Shown: positions 17,032 through 25,134, counted from the stretch's first letter. The stretch is 63,074 nucleotides of DNA from Alphaproteobacteria bacterium (GCA_018970685.1 JAGWVX010000001.1:1-63074); one strand, 5' to 3'. Translations and numbers: made by a program. The notes: a model not told the origin generated them from the letters alone.

Positions 17032-17273
17032 GGCTTCGTCTCCTTGGCGCGGCGGATGGTGGTCGTGAAATCTCCGTCGGAACCGCCGGTGACGTAGCGG
17101 TGGCCGCGCCGTTCGAGTTCGTGCTGCAGCAGCATCGGCTCGCGATCGGTGACGATCTCAAGAACGTCGCTGATACCAAGCTTTTCGACGGCTTCGAGCG
17201 CCCGGCGCATCGGCTCGGGCGGCGGAAGTTCGCGCAGATCAAGCCGGACCATGGAGGGCACCCGGCAGATCAT
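17028..17273 (-). CDS. DUF2249 protein, short form
   Basis: 81 residues: LDLRELPPPEPMRRALEAVEKL...VTDREPMLLQHELERRGHRYVTGGSDGDFTTTIRRA. This is the compact DUF2249 fold (related to the SirA/TusA-like two-layer fold). It overlaps both neighbours by 4 bp. Function is unknown; such genes typically cluster with nnrS, hemerythrin or NO reductase genes. Confidence 0.83.
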   Translation of the reverse strand: MICRVPSMVRLDLRELPPPEPMRRALEAVEKLGISDVLEIVTDREPMLLQHELERRGHRYVTGGSDGDFTTTIRRAKETKP

Positions 17274-17509
17274 GCGCTGGCCGGCATGAAGATGACCTCC
17301 CAGTCGCCGCCTCCGATCTCGCGCTCCGTGTGGCTGTATCCCTTCTCGGCCATCACCGCGAACAAGGGTACCGGCTTGAAGATGGCGAGCAACTTGAGCC
17401 CCTGGCCTGGCTTGAGCGCCACCACGGCCTTCATGATGTCGGAGAAAGGTTCGCCGCCCGCCTTCAACGTCTCACGAACATCGACGGTCACAAGGGAATT
17501 CTCAGTCAT
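17270..17509 (-). CDS. DUF2249 protein, second short form
   Basis: 79 residues, MTENSLVTVDVRETLKAGGEPFSDIMKAVVALKPGQGLKLLAIFKPVPLFAVMAEKGYSH...DWEVIFMP, a single DUF2249 domain. The start at 17509 overlaps the stop of the membrane gene (ATGA); the frame is open upstream but that part is antisense-like. Three different DUF2249 domains in one operon suggest they act together or sequentially. Confidence 0.85.
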   Translation of the reverse strand: MTENSLVTVDVRETLKAGGEPFSDIMKAVVALKPGQGLKLLAIFKPVPLFAVMAEKGYSHTEREIGGGDWEVIFMPASA

Positions 17510-18870
17510 CGAACAGTACCTCCGTGGGGGTATGGCAGAATGCCGAAATGGCGCGGCCCCATGGGCTTTTGCCGGCCCATAGCTGGAGCCTTCGGCCGAC
17601 GTACGAGCCAAAGGGCTCGTACGATCATCAGCGTGGCCGTGAGATGCGCCGCGATGGCCAGGCGCCATAACAACGTCCAACCAACCAGACCGGCCAGGAA
17701 ACCGAGAGCAACGGCGGCGAAGTAGAGCCAGAACCAGGGCCGGTCGCGGCGTTCGTCGACAAGATCTTGCACCCTGGGCACATCTTGTTTGCCGAGGACT
17801 TGGCCGTAGCGTTGCAGCCAGGTGAGGAAGGGGACGATCTTGTAGAGTTGGCTGAGCCCGAGGCCCGAAAGCCAACCGAAGATAAAGAGATAACCGACCG
17901 GTCCGATGAACGCGTCGTCTGCAGCCGCGATCGCCAGCGCGCCCATGAGACAGATCGCAAATGCAGCGAGCGGCGGCACGGCCATGACGGTATTGAGCTC
18001 CAGCTTGCGACGGCGGCGTGCGCGGTAGAGCCGCACCATATCGACGATGTAGAGCGCGATGCCCGCTGCGGCCGCGCCGAGCGCCGCTGTCTCACCCGGG
18101 ATGGCTACGCCTGCGGCGTTCCCAAGACCGATAAGCCACGCGGCAACCGTGCCTCCAGCGCTCAGCACGACGACGGCGGTTCCGATCGTTCCCCGCTCCT
18201 CCGGCGCCAGCGTGAACATGCTGAGCAGACGATAGCTGACACCCATGGCCGTCAGGGTGAACCAGCCCACGAGCCCCGCCAGAAGATGCAGATGGAAGCC
18301 GGTCGAGAGTGCCTCGGGCCATGGCACGAGGTCAGGGTAGGCAAACACCAGACCCATCACGATGCCCATCGCAGCCGTGATGAGCAGGAAGCCGAGTCCC
18401 ACGGCGACAAAGCATGCGGAGAATGGCAGTGGCCGCGTGCGCCACAGAACCCGGGCGAGCACGGCCGACGCCGTTACGAAACCGGCCAGCACCAGCGTGC
18501 CGCCGATCGGCAGACATGCCAGGCAGGTGATCGGCAGCACTCCGCCCATCGCGAGGAAACCCGCCTCCATGCCGGCGAGGCCGACAAGGATGGCCATCAG
18601 CGAGATCAATGCCGACCTGCCCGCCACGATCCTCTGCGCAGTGATGACGGGCAGGAACTGATGCAACGCTCCCAGCATCAGCACGCTGATCCAGCCGATG
18701 GTGAGAAGATGCACGGCAGCAAGCGTCGTCGGAGCAAAGAGCGACACTGCTGGATAGGCGATACCAAACGCCATTTCTGCCTGGGCGAGCACGAAGAAGG
18801 CGAGCGCCGTCCAGAAGTGAAGCATAGTCCAGCGGGAAACCACCGATCCGAACATGTGATGTTCTGTCAC
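17506..18870 (-). CDS. Polytopic membrane protein of the NO cluster (haem-copper-oxidase-like / NnrS-associated)
   Basis: 454 residues, about 12 membrane segments. Conserved-looking His residues sit in helices: LHFWTALAFFVLAQAEMAFG, AVHLLTIGWISVLMLGALHQFLPV, FHLHLLAGLVGWFTLTAMGVSYRLLSMF and QLYKIVPFLTWLQRYG. The pattern recalls subunit I of haem-copper oxidases/NO reductases stripped of catalytic parts, a type found beside nnrS and DUF2249 genes. First gene of the operon; a 23-bp NsrR-like site lies 18 bp before its ATG. Role in NO handling is inferred from context. Confidence 0.8.
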   Translation of the reverse strand: MTEHHMFGSVVSRWTMLHFWTALAFFVLAQAEMAFGIAYPAVSLFAPTTLAAVHLLTIGWISVLMLGALHQFLPVITAQRIVAGRSALISLMAILVGLAGMEAGFLAMGGVLPITCLACLPIGGTLVLAGFVTASAVLARVLWRTRPLPFSACFVAVGLGFLLITAAMGIVMGLVFAYPDLVPWPEALSTGFHLHLLAGLVGWFTLTAMGVSYRLLSMFTLAPEERGTIGTAVVVLSAGGTVAAWLIGLGNAAGVAIPGETAALGAAAAGIALYIVDMVRLYRARRRRKLELNTVMAVPPLAAFAICLMGALAIAAADDAFIGPVGYLFIFGWLSGLGLSQLYKIVPFLTWLQRYGQVLGKQDVPRVQDLVDERRDRPWFWLYFAAVALGFLAGLVGWTLLWRLAIAAHLTATLMIVRALWLVRRPKAPAMGRQKPMGPRHFGILPYPHGGTVR

Positions 18871-18887
18871 CTAATATCGTTGTCAAT

Positions 18888-18910
18888 AACATCTATAATA
18901 TATATATCTT
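18888..18910. promoter_or_regulatory. NsrR-like 11-1-11 site before the DUF2249 operon
   Basis: AACATCTATAA-T-ATATATATCTT. The right half read on the opposite strand is AAGATATATAT, close to the NsrR half-site AAGATGCATTT in enterobacteria. The half ATATATATCTT(T) is repeated exactly in the site at 40377-40399. It sits just upstream of the 18870 start, as expected for a repressor site. Confidence 0.5.
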
Positions 18911-19011
18911 TATGGCGCTGACAAGCCTCTTGTGTTTCGTAACCTGCGGCATTGTCGCCGTTGCTGAGCTCCCAACGCCGGCTCTTGTGGCCGAATAATG
19001 GAGGAGGGAAC

Positions 19012-19377
19012 ATGCCAGTCTGGCGCATTCATCCGGTGGCGCGTCGTGGCGATGCGCGATGGCAAGGACGCAAAATCTGGAAGGAAGTGGTGGTGTGCGC
19101 GCCGTCGGCGGCCATGGCGCGGCTGATCGCCTGCGAACTCGATAGACCGGCCCAGCGTCACCGGAAAGGCAATGAAAGCCTATGCTTCCGCAGCGGGCTG
19201 GAGGACGCAAAGCTCTATTGGGTAGAACAGCTTGATCGATCGCCCGTCGGCGACAACCGTGGACAGGAAGGTGTCATCCGTGCGGTCTTGGAGGACGGGC
19301 GAGAGGTCACGCCAGCCCCGTTCGAAGGCCCTTATCAGTCTCTCAAGCCACACTTCAGGATCGCGACTTCGTCGTGA
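19012..19377 (+). CDS. Hypothetical protein
   Basis: 121 residues, MPVWRIHPVARRGDARWQGRKIWKEVVVCAPSAAMARLIACELD. A strong GGAGGAGGGA Shine-Dalgarno before 19012 supports translation. It is basic, with no signal peptide or membrane segment; I do not recognise the family. It points toward pncB, which runs the other way, and ends 64 bp from it. Confidence 0.65.
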   Translation: MPVWRIHPVARRGDARWQGRKIWKEVVVCAPSAAMARLIACELDRPAQRHRKGNESLCFRSGLEDAKLYWVEQLDRSPVGDNRGQEGVIRAVLEDGREVTPAPFEGPYQSLKPHFRIATSS

Positions 19378-19441
19378 GCGGATCGCGAGAACCTTGGTGC
19401 GCCAGGAGCTAGGCGCATGTCCTGCCTCTTCGAAGACACCG

Positions 19442-20770
19442 CTAAACCCGCCGGTCGCATGCTTCGGCGAGCTGTTTCAAAGTCGCCGAGATCTCGACAG
19501 GATAGACGATTGATTTGAGCGTGCGCAAGGGAAACGGAAGCTGGGCCAGCTGTTGGGCGGCGCGATCCCGAATCGCGCGAAGCGAGGGAGTAGATGCGCA
19601 ACGTCGTCCTGCGCGCAATACCGGCTGTAGCAGCACCTCGCCCACGCCCGGCTCGCTTGTCAACGTGATCATATCTGATGAGAACGTCCCGCCCACATCC
19701 TGTCGGCGCCACACCAGCTTCCGACCCGGCCATGTCGCTTTGCCTTCTGATCGCTTGCGACGCGGAATTCCAGCGTATTCTTCAAGCTTATAGGCGCAAT
19801 CGAGCACCGGGGCATCGGTGGAAACATCAAGGCTTGCACCGATCCCGCAACTGTCGATGGGCACATGATCGCGCGCGAATGCAATGAGGTCGGCCTCGTC
19901 GATGTCCCCGCTGGCGAATATCCGGATGCGGGGAAAGCCACCCGCATCGAGTATGTGGCGAACCATGCGAGATTGCGCCGAGAGATCGCCGCTGTCGATA
20001 CGCACGCCTTCTATGCCGATGCCGCGTGCGGCCAAGCGCATTGCCAGTCGCACGACTTTCTTGGCCGCACGCCCGACGTCGTAGGTGTCTATCAGTAGGA
20101 CAATACCTTCCGGGCGCGCGGATGCGAAGTGCTCGAACGCCTGCTCTTCGTTCTCATGCGCCTGGATGAATGCGTGGGCCATCGTGCCGAACGCCGGAAC
20201 GCCGAACGCCGCGTCGACGAGGACCGTTGCGCTGCCCGAAAAGCCGGCAATATAGGCAGCCCGGGCCGCCAACAGCCCCGCCTCGGCACTATGAGCCCTA
20301 CGCAGGCCAAAGTCGACGAGTTGCTTGCCATCCGCCGCGAGTACAAGCCGCGCGGCCTTGGAGGCGATCAGAGTTTGAAAATGCATGATATTGATGAGCC
20401 GCGATTCGATGAGCTGGGCTTCCGGCAGAGAAGCCACGATGCGAACAATTGGTTCATCGCCGAAGAATACTGTGCCTTCCGGCATAGCATAGACATCCCC
20501 ACGGAAGCAAAACGCTGACAAATAATCTATGAGGCGTCGCGAGAATCGCCCGGAGCGCGACAGCCATTCCAATGCCCTTCCTCCGAAACGGAGGGAACCG
20601 AGATAATCGATCAGTTGCTCAAGACCTGCGGCGAGAAGAAATCCCCGATTGCGCGACAGCCTGCGCACGAAGAATTCGAACACAGCCGTGTCGAGCATGC
20701 CGTCGGCAAGATAGGCGTCAACCATGGTGAGTTCATAGAGGTCCGTGAGAAGCGAATTATCCTGTACCAT
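19442..20770 (-). CDS. pncB: Nicotinate phosphoribosyltransferase
   Basis: 442 residues. Salvages nicotinate to nicotinate mononucleotide for NAD synthesis. Recognisable parts are MVQDNSLLTDLYELTMVDAYL, FFVRRLSRNRGFLLAAGLEQ, the phosphate-binding region LVDFGLRRAHSAEAGLLAARAAYIAGFSGSATV and VRIDSGDLSAQSRMVR...IFASGDIDEADL. The start at 20770 follows the family N terminus; the frame runs open to 21040. It follows the small gene 20875-21201 by 104 bp and may be co-transcribed with it. Confidence 0.92.
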   Translation of the reverse strand: MVQDNSLLTDLYELTMVDAYLADGMLDTAVFEFFVRRLSRNRGFLLAAGLEQLIDYLGSLRFGGRALEWLSRSGRFSRRLIDYLSAFCFRGDVYAMPEGTVFFGDEPIVRIVASLPEAQLIESRLINIMHFQTLIASKAARLVLAADGKQLVDFGLRRAHSAEAGLLAARAAYIAGFSGSATVLVDAAFGVPAFGTMAHAFIQAHENEEQAFEHFASARPEGIVLLIDTYDVGRAAKKVVRLAMRLAARGIGIEGVRIDSGDLSAQSRMVRHILDAGGFPRIRIFASGDIDEADLIAFARDHVPIDSCGIGASLDVSTDAPVLDCAYKLEEYAGIPRRKRSEGKATWPGRKLVWRRQDVGGTFSSDMITLTSEPGVGEVLLQPVLRAGRRCASTPSLRAIRDRAAQQLAQLPFPLRTLKSIVYPVEISATLKQLAEACDRRV

Positions 20771-20874
20771 TACGACCGTTCGCGCTGGCGTGGGAACGTC
20801 CAAGAGACCACTCGCTTGCGGCGATGCGTTTACTTGCCTTGCCGGCGCCCAGTCCATCATTCCCGTTTCGACCT

Positions 20875-21201
20875 TCACCGAACTGCAAATGCGGCGTGCT
20901 TCGTAGGGCTCGTGTGCTCCACATCGCAGCCCCCGGTGAGTTGGTTGAGCGCCGACATCACGGAATATACGTCGCTTGCCACGCCTCCGCCCATGCCTTC
21001 TTCTTCCGCAACCGCAAGCTCGCAGGCGTCGTAGGCCCAATCCCTAAGCAAGAAGACTTTCTCGGCGAGCGTCAGATGCGGGCTTTCCACGATATCCTGC
21101 GGCATCTCAAGCGTGGCGCGAAGGTCGGCAAGCGCAGGCCGGCCATATCGCCGTGATATGAGCTGAACTTTTCGGACCGGTGACGGCTGGTTAGCGTGCA
21201 T
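20875..21201 (-). CDS. Hypothetical protein upstream of pncB
   Basis: 108 residues, MHANQPSPVRKVQLISRRYGRPALADLRATLEMPQDIVESPHLTLAEKVFLLRDWAYDACELAVAEEEGMGGG. The helical central part is well-formed protein but unknown to me; LTLAEKVFLLRDWAYDA suggests a small helical regulator or chaperone-like protein. The start at 21201 is chosen over 21270 by coding look. It is divergent from UDG, and the weak palindrome at 21285-21304 lies between them. Confidence 0.65.
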   Translation of the reverse strand: MHANQPSPVRKVQLISRRYGRPALADLRATLEMPQDIVESPHLTLAEKVFLLRDWAYDACELAVAEEEGMGGGVASDVYSVMSALNQLTGGCDVEHTSPTKHAAFAVR

Positions 21202-21284
21202 AACGCACCTCGTCTTCTGGGCAAGGCCTAAGAAGGATCGTCTTGCCGTGATCGACGTGAACGATAGCACGAACGATGTCTAGC

Positions 21285-21304
21285 GATTTGCGCGCCGACA
21301 AAGA
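21285..21304. promoter_or_regulatory. Degenerate TCTTTG palindrome, site 2 (UDG/pncB divergent region)
   Basis: GATTTG-CGCGCCGA-CAAAGA. One arm matches CAAAGA exactly, the other keeps TTTG; the 8-bp spacer and its CGC..GA core agree with the stronger sites. It lies 34 bp upstream of UDG and 84 bp upstream of the 21201 gene. Confidence 0.4.
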
Positions 21305-21337
21305 GCGCGTTCCAGGCACCCCTCATAAGGGAAACCA

Positions 21338-21991
21338 ATGATCGAGGTTGACATGTCTCTAAAAAATGTCCTTGCAGAGATTCAAAACTGCAAGTGCAAA
21401 CATGAGTTGCCGCACGGATTCCGCCCCATCCTGCAGGTGAGCACGTCAGCGCGACTGTGCATCGCAAGCCAAGCGCCGGGAATCCGGGCCCACGAAACGG
21501 GAATCCCATTCAATGATCGTTCAGGAGACCGCCTGCGGGAATGGATGGGCATGGATCGCAAGACGTTCTATGGCCGGAATGTTGCCATCGTGCCCATGGA
21601 CTTCTGCTTTCCAGGGCACCTGCCGAACGGGGCCGACAAGCCGCCGCGCAGCAAATGCGCCCTGGCTTGGCGCGATCGGCTACTTGCCGAACTACCGCAT
21701 ATTGAATTGACACTTCTTGTGGGGTCGTACGCGCAAGCTTGGCATCTCGGAGACAACGCGAAATCCAACCTGACCGAAACTGTGCGCGCCTGGCGCGAGT
21801 ATACCCCGCGCTACCTGCCCTTGGCGCATCCCTCCTGGCACAACAACGCCTGGCTCGCCGCAAACCCCTGGTTCGAGCGCGAGATCCTGCCCTACCTGAA
21901 ACGGCGGGTTCGGGAAATCTGCCACTCATCAATAATTCTCATCCCGCAAACGCGATCTTCAGGACGGCCGCCGCGCCTGCCACGCCTATAA
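21338..21991 (+). CDS. Uracil-DNA glycosylase family protein
   Basis: 217 residues, family-4-like UDG superfamily. Early Cys residues (NCKCKHELPHG), the active-site loop ASQAPGIRAHETGIPFNDRSGDRLREWMGMD, AIVPMDFCFPG, LLVGSYAQAWHLG and the C-terminal PLAHPSWHNNAWLAANPWFEREILPYLKRRV are all family features. It would remove uracil or other damaged bases. The last about 25 residues (after LKRRV) go beyond the usual end and overlap the 3' end of sdhD on the other strand. Confidence 0.85.
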   Translation: MIEVDMSLKNVLAEIQNCKCKHELPHGFRPILQVSTSARLCIASQAPGIRAHETGIPFNDRSGDRLREWMGMDRKTFYGRNVAIVPMDFCFPGHLPNGADKPPRSKCALAWRDRLLAELPHIELTLLVGSYAQAWHLGDNAKSNLTETVRAWREYTPRYLPLAHPSWHNNAWLAANPWFEREILPYLKRRVREICHSSIILIPQTRSSGRPPRLPRL

Positions 21992-22322
21992 CGGCCGAGA
22001 AGCCGGTGTTGGCGATCAGCAGCAATGCCTTCGTGACCGGCCCGTGAACATAGTCTTCGATGACCACCTGCATGCCGATCCGCATGTGAATACAGAAATT
22101 GAGCAGCGCCAGCAGAAGGACGATCACGGCCAGCGGGTTGCTCAGGAGATTGGTGACTTCGTCATAATCCGCCCCAACACTGGTGCTGATAACGATGAGA
22201 ACACCCGCAATGAGCAGTACGCCGAGGACCGAGGTGACGCGCTGATGCCAGAAGTCTCGCGTGCCATTTCCCGCCGCACCAAGACCGCGAGCGAGCGCTG
22301 TTGATGTACGGAAATCTCGCAT
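21939..22322 (-). CDS. sdhD: Succinate dehydrogenase membrane anchor subunit SdhD
   Basis: 127 residues, MRDFRTSTALARGLGAAGNGTRDFWHQRVTSVLGVLLIAGVL, three membrane segments, with haem/quinone-region HMRIGMQVVIEDYVHG. It anchors the Fe-S subunit and takes part in quinone reduction. The start at 22322 lies 11 bp after the sdhC stop. No flavoprotein gene follows; a 53-bp tail-to-tail overlap with UDG does. Confidence 0.88.
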   Translation of the reverse strand: MRDFRTSTALARGLGAAGNGTRDFWHQRVTSVLGVLLIAGVLIVISTSVGADYDEVTNLLSNPLAVIVLLLALLNFCIHMRIGMQVVIEDYVHGPVTKALLLIANTGFSAVIGVAGAAAVLKIAFAG

Positions 22323-22333
22323 GGCTGTTCCTT

Positions 22334-22732
22334 TCAGCGCGGATAGCAGACCGCCCACAGGATCGCCGTCAACGCCAGCGATCCGATGAGGTTGGCCCGA
22401 GCCAAATACTCCCGCCAGGGATAGGTGTGGGCACGGCCAGTGTCCCAGATGAGATGCCGGATGCCGCCGAGGGCATGATGCAGTACCGCCCAGGTGAGTC
22501 CGAACAAGACGATGAGGCCGGGGATCGATCCCAGCGCGTCGAGAAACGATTCATAGGCGTCGCGCCCGGCGGCGATGGCGATCAGCCACCAGACGAACAC
22601 GATAGTGCCGATGTAGACCGCAATGCCCGTCAAGCGGTGCGCGATCGACATCGTCATCGTCAGAGTCGGCCGGTAGACCTGTAGATGCGGCGCTGTCGGT
22701 CTGGGACGCGATGATGATGTGGTACCGGCCAC
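22334..22732 (-). CDS. sdhC: Succinate dehydrogenase cytochrome b556 subunit SdhC
   Basis: 132 residues. RPTAPHLQVYRPTLTMTMSIAHRLTGIAVYIG is the SdhC signature, and the haem ligand His lies in LHHALGGIRHLIWDTG. Three membrane helices. A GTG start at 22732 with GGAG 6 nt upstream is chosen because the ATG at 22846 would overlap sdhB deeply and the upstream residues look random. Confidence 0.88.
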   Translation of the reverse strand: MAGTTSSSRPRPTAPHLQVYRPTLTMTMSIAHRLTGIAVYIGTIVFVWWLIAIAAGRDAYESFLDALGSIPGLIVLFGLTWAVLHHALGGIRHLIWDTGRAHTYPWREYLARANLIGSLALTAILWAVCYPR

Positions 22733-22743
22733 GGCGCACTCCG

Positions 22744-23538
22744 TCAGTGTTGCCGCTCCACCAGCATCGCCTTGATCCGGGCGATCGCCTTGGCCGGCTC
22801 GAGTCCTTTGGGACAGGTTTTCGTGCAGTTCATGATCGTGTGGCATCGATACAACCGGAAGGGATCCTCCAACGTGTCCAGACGTTCGCCTTTGGCCTCG
22901 TCACGTGAATCGACCAGCCAGCGATAGGCTTGCAGCAGCACGGCGGGGCCGAGATAGCGCTCGCCATTCCACCAGTAACTGGGGCAACCGCCGGTACAAC
23001 TGAAGCAGAGGATGCACTCATAAAAGCCGTCGAGTTTGGCGCGGTCCTCGGGCGACTGCAGTCGTTCGCGTTCGGGGCCCGGTGTCTCACTCTTGAGCCA
23101 GGGCTGGATAAGACGGTGCTGTGCGATAACGTGACTTTGATCGACGACCAGGTCCTTCATCACCAGAAAGTGATTGAGCGGAAAGACCCGTATCGTCCCC
23201 CTGATGTCGTCGATGGGTTGCGTGCAAGCCAGCCAGTTGCGGCCGTCGATGCTCATGGAACACGAACCGCAGACCCCTTCACGGCACGACCGGCGGAAGG
23301 TCAGAGTGGGATCGATCTCGTTCTTGATCTTGACGAGCGCGTCCAGAACCATCGGACCGCATGACTTGCGGTCAATGTGATAGACATCAAGCCGCGGCCC
23401 GCGGCCGCTCTCCGGATCGTACCGATATACCTCCAATACCCGCGTGGCCTTGTCGCCCGTGGAAGTGTCCCAGATCTTTCCTTTGGCAATCCTCGATACG
23501 GTATCCGCGCCGAAGTTTAGTGGCAGGAAGGATCGCAT
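22744..23538 (-). CDS. sdhB: Succinate dehydrogenase iron-sulfur subunit SdhB
   Basis: 264 residues with all three cluster motifs: [2Fe-2S] [16 protein letters not shown] plus WLAC; [4Fe-4S] [18 protein letters not shown]; [3Fe-4S] [21 protein letters not shown]. First of sdhB-C-D, in an operon behind DUF2934 and an AhpD-like gene (24 bp gap). sdhA, which normally sits next to sdhB, is not in the window. The residues CFSCTGG differ a little from the common CACCSTS type. Confidence 0.93.
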   Translation of the reverse strand: MRSFLPLNFGADTVSRIAKGKIWDTSTGDKATRVLEVYRYDPESGRGPRLDVYHIDRKSCGPMVLDALVKIKNEIDPTLTFRRSCREGVCGSCSMSIDGRNWLACTQPIDDIRGTIRVFPLNHFLVMKDLVVDQSHVIAQHRLIQPWLKSETPGPERERLQSPEDRAKLDGFYECILCFSCTGGCPSYWWNGERYLGPAVLLQAYRWLVDSRDEAKGERLDTLEDPFRLYRCHTIMNCTKTCPKGLEPAKAIARIKAMLVERQH

Positions 23539-23562
23539 GCGTGTTCCTCTCCAAAGTGCTGA

Positions 23563-24024
23563 TCAGGAATTGTGGGACGGTTGGTAGCTGCCCACTTCTG
23601 CACCAAACGAAATCGCCAGTCTGTTCCAGCCGTTGATGGCGATGATCGCAAATGTGAGATCAACCAATTCCCTTTCCGTAAAGTGGTTACGCACAGACCG
23701 ATAAAGCGCCTCGGAAACCCCGCTGTCGGCGATACGGGTGACGGCCTCCGTCCAGGCCAAGGCGGTTCGTTCCCGTTCGGAGAAGAACGACGTCTCCCGC
23801 CACGCCGCCAGCGTATAAAGACGTTGTTCGCTTTCTCCGGCGGCCCGTGCGTCTTTGGTATGCATGTCGAGGCAATAGGCACAACCGTTGATCTGCGAAG
23901 CCCGTGCTCTCACCAATTCTAGAAGCGGCTTTTCAAGCCCGCTGCTGCGCACATAACGCTCCAGGCTCCTCAGGGCGGCTGCCGCGTCGGGCGACACGGC
24001 GTGATAATCGAGACGTCGGGTCAT
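23563..24024 (-). CDS. Carboxymuconolactone decarboxylase/AhpD-like protein (copy 1)
   Basis: 153 residues. The CxxC redox motif with downstream His is intact: INGCAYCLDMHTKDARAAGESEQRLYTLAAWRET. Such proteins are AhpD-type alkylhydroperoxidase-like or CMD-like enzymes; the peroxidase core suggests redox defence. Start overlaps the stop of the DUF2934 gene (ATGA), so the two are coupled; sdhB follows. Confidence 0.88.
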   Translation of the reverse strand: MTRRLDYHAVSPDAAAALRSLERYVRSSGLEKPLLELVRARASQINGCAYCLDMHTKDARAAGESEQRLYTLAAWRETSFFSERERTALAWTEAVTRIADSGVSEALYRSVRNHFTERELVDLTFAIIAINGWNRLAISFGAEVGSYQPSHNS

Positions 24025-24347
24025 GATCTCACCAAGCGTTTATGTGTACGAGGGAGGTTGGCATGGTGCCTCGGGATAGAGCTTGCGGCGTCTATTTGCG
24101 TCGTCTCCTTTCCCGTCGCGGTGTCCCCACGCCTGAGTGGTAGCATCGATATCTTGAGATGAGGCAGAACATAGCGTGTGGTCCGGCCATCGACCGCGGC
24201 TTGGCACTCGGCCTCGAGTTCCACCTCGGCGCGCCACCAATATTCCCGATCATGGCCTCTCGGGCGACCTTCCCGCTCCCAAATCAGGTAACTACGCTGC
24301 CGAATTGCCTCGTCCGAAATGCCCCAACTCAACATATCCGTCTCCAT
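24021..24347 (-). CDS. DUF2934 domain protein (copy 2)
   Basis: 108 residues, METDMLSWGISDEAIRQRSYLIWEREGRPRGHDREYWWRAEVELEAECQAAVDGRTTRYVLPHLKISM. The motif from IRQRSYLIWEREGRP to RAEVELEAE is DUF2934. Similar over about 75 residues to copy 1 at 12865-13197. The start at 24347 is supported by alignment with copy 1; 24401 is possible. It heads the DUF2934-CMD-sdhBCD operon, with the palindrome about 77 bp upstream. Confidence 0.78.
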   Translation of the reverse strand: METDMLSWGISDEAIRQRSYLIWEREGRPRGHDREYWWRAEVELEAECQAAVDGRTTRYVLPHLKISMLPLRRGDTATGKETTQIDAASSIPRHHANLPRTHKRLVRS

Positions 24348-24423
24348 TGCACCATCCACCGCTTCGGACCGGGGAGCGACCAAGACGTTGACCGGCACCA
24401 ATATGCGAGTGTTGACGTTTGCC

Positions 24424-24445
24424 GTCTTTGTGCGCGAACAAAGAC
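24424..24445. promoter_or_regulatory. TCTTTG-N8-CAAAGA palindrome, site 3 (DUF2934-CMD-sdhBCD operon)
   Basis: GTCTTTG-TGCGCGAA-CAAAGAC, perfect 7-bp arms. The core TGCGCGAA matches CGCACGAA and CGTACGAA of the other strong sites at 5-6 of 8 positions. It lies upstream of the 24347 start of a five-gene operon. Confidence 0.65.
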
Positions 24446-24711
24446 AGGGACTCTCACCAACGCCGGCCTCCTGCGCTGGTGCGTGGTCGAGGCCAAGCGG
24501 CCTGGGGTTGGGCTCCCTGAATAGGCCGTCGGATGCCGCGTTTCAGCCTGGACAGCTAACGCGGCAAGAACGGCCGAATGACACGGGGTCCTAAGATCGT
24601 CATCAGCGAGTCGTTGCAGATCACCGATCGGAACCTTGATTGGTGATTTTCCGTGACCGATCAAACTTCAAAGCGGAATTTGCAATGGAACGGGTGGCAA
24701 CCGCCCTGATC
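24446..24711. other. Noncoding stretch between site 3 and the DUF488 gene
   Basis: I see no supported gene. A minus-strand frame (24329-24664) begins MIGHGKSPIKVPIGDLQRLADDDLR but then turns proline/arginine-rich and overlaps the operator; it may be a decayed gene start or chance. Confidence 0.35.
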
Positions 24712-25083
24712 CTACCGGCTGAGAACTTCCTTCAGGACAACGGCTTGATTGTGCCCACCGTCACGTGCGCCATACAGAAGGGTCAGACGGCCCTGGTGCG
24801 CCAGGTGCCGCAGCGTCTTCAACTCCTCGGGCGTTGAGGTAAGCTCCAATTTGTATCTCCTGCGAAATTCGTTCCATCGTTTAGGATCATGCCCAAACCA
24901 GAGACGCAGGTCGTTGCTGGGAGCGACATCCTTGAGCCACACGTCGATTGCGGCTTTCGACTTGAGCAGTCCGCGTGGCCACAAGCGATCCACCAGCACC
25001 CTGGTGCCATCGTCAATCTCCGCAGGTTCGTAGATCCGTTTCAACCGGATATCGGACACAGCATCCTCCATCGCATACTGCAT
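24712..25083 (-). CDS. DUF488 family protein
   Basis: 123 residues: IRLKRIYEPAEIDDGTRVLVDRLWPRGLLKSKAAIDVWLKDVAPSNDLRLWFGHDPKRWNEFRRRY...LTLLYGARDGGHNQAVVLKEVL. This is the complete DUF488 (YeaO-like) pattern; function is unknown, sometimes near stress genes. The start at 25083 (MQYAMEDAV) is chosen over 25170, which would run through the palindrome at 25135-25158. Divergent from DUF1858. Confidence 0.87.
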   Translation of the reverse strand: MQYAMEDAVSDIRLKRIYEPAEIDDGTRVLVDRLWPRGLLKSKAAIDVWLKDVAPSNDLRLWFGHDPKRWNEFRRRYKLELTSTPEELKTLRHLAHQGRLTLLYGARDGGHNQAVVLKEVLSR

Positions 25084-25134
25084 TTCGGCATACGCCAGAG
25101 CTCCCGATAGCAAAACTATCATTCCCCGGAGCCA

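Noticed and set aside
17767-18921. 384-codon plus-strand frame over the oxidase-like membrane gene
   Set aside because: Highly charged, antisense of a membrane protein, as expected from complementary codons.
19442-21040. pncB with the long N-terminal extension to 21040
   Set aside because: The upstream part is arginine-rich antisense of the small gene 20875-21201; the family N terminus starts at 20770.
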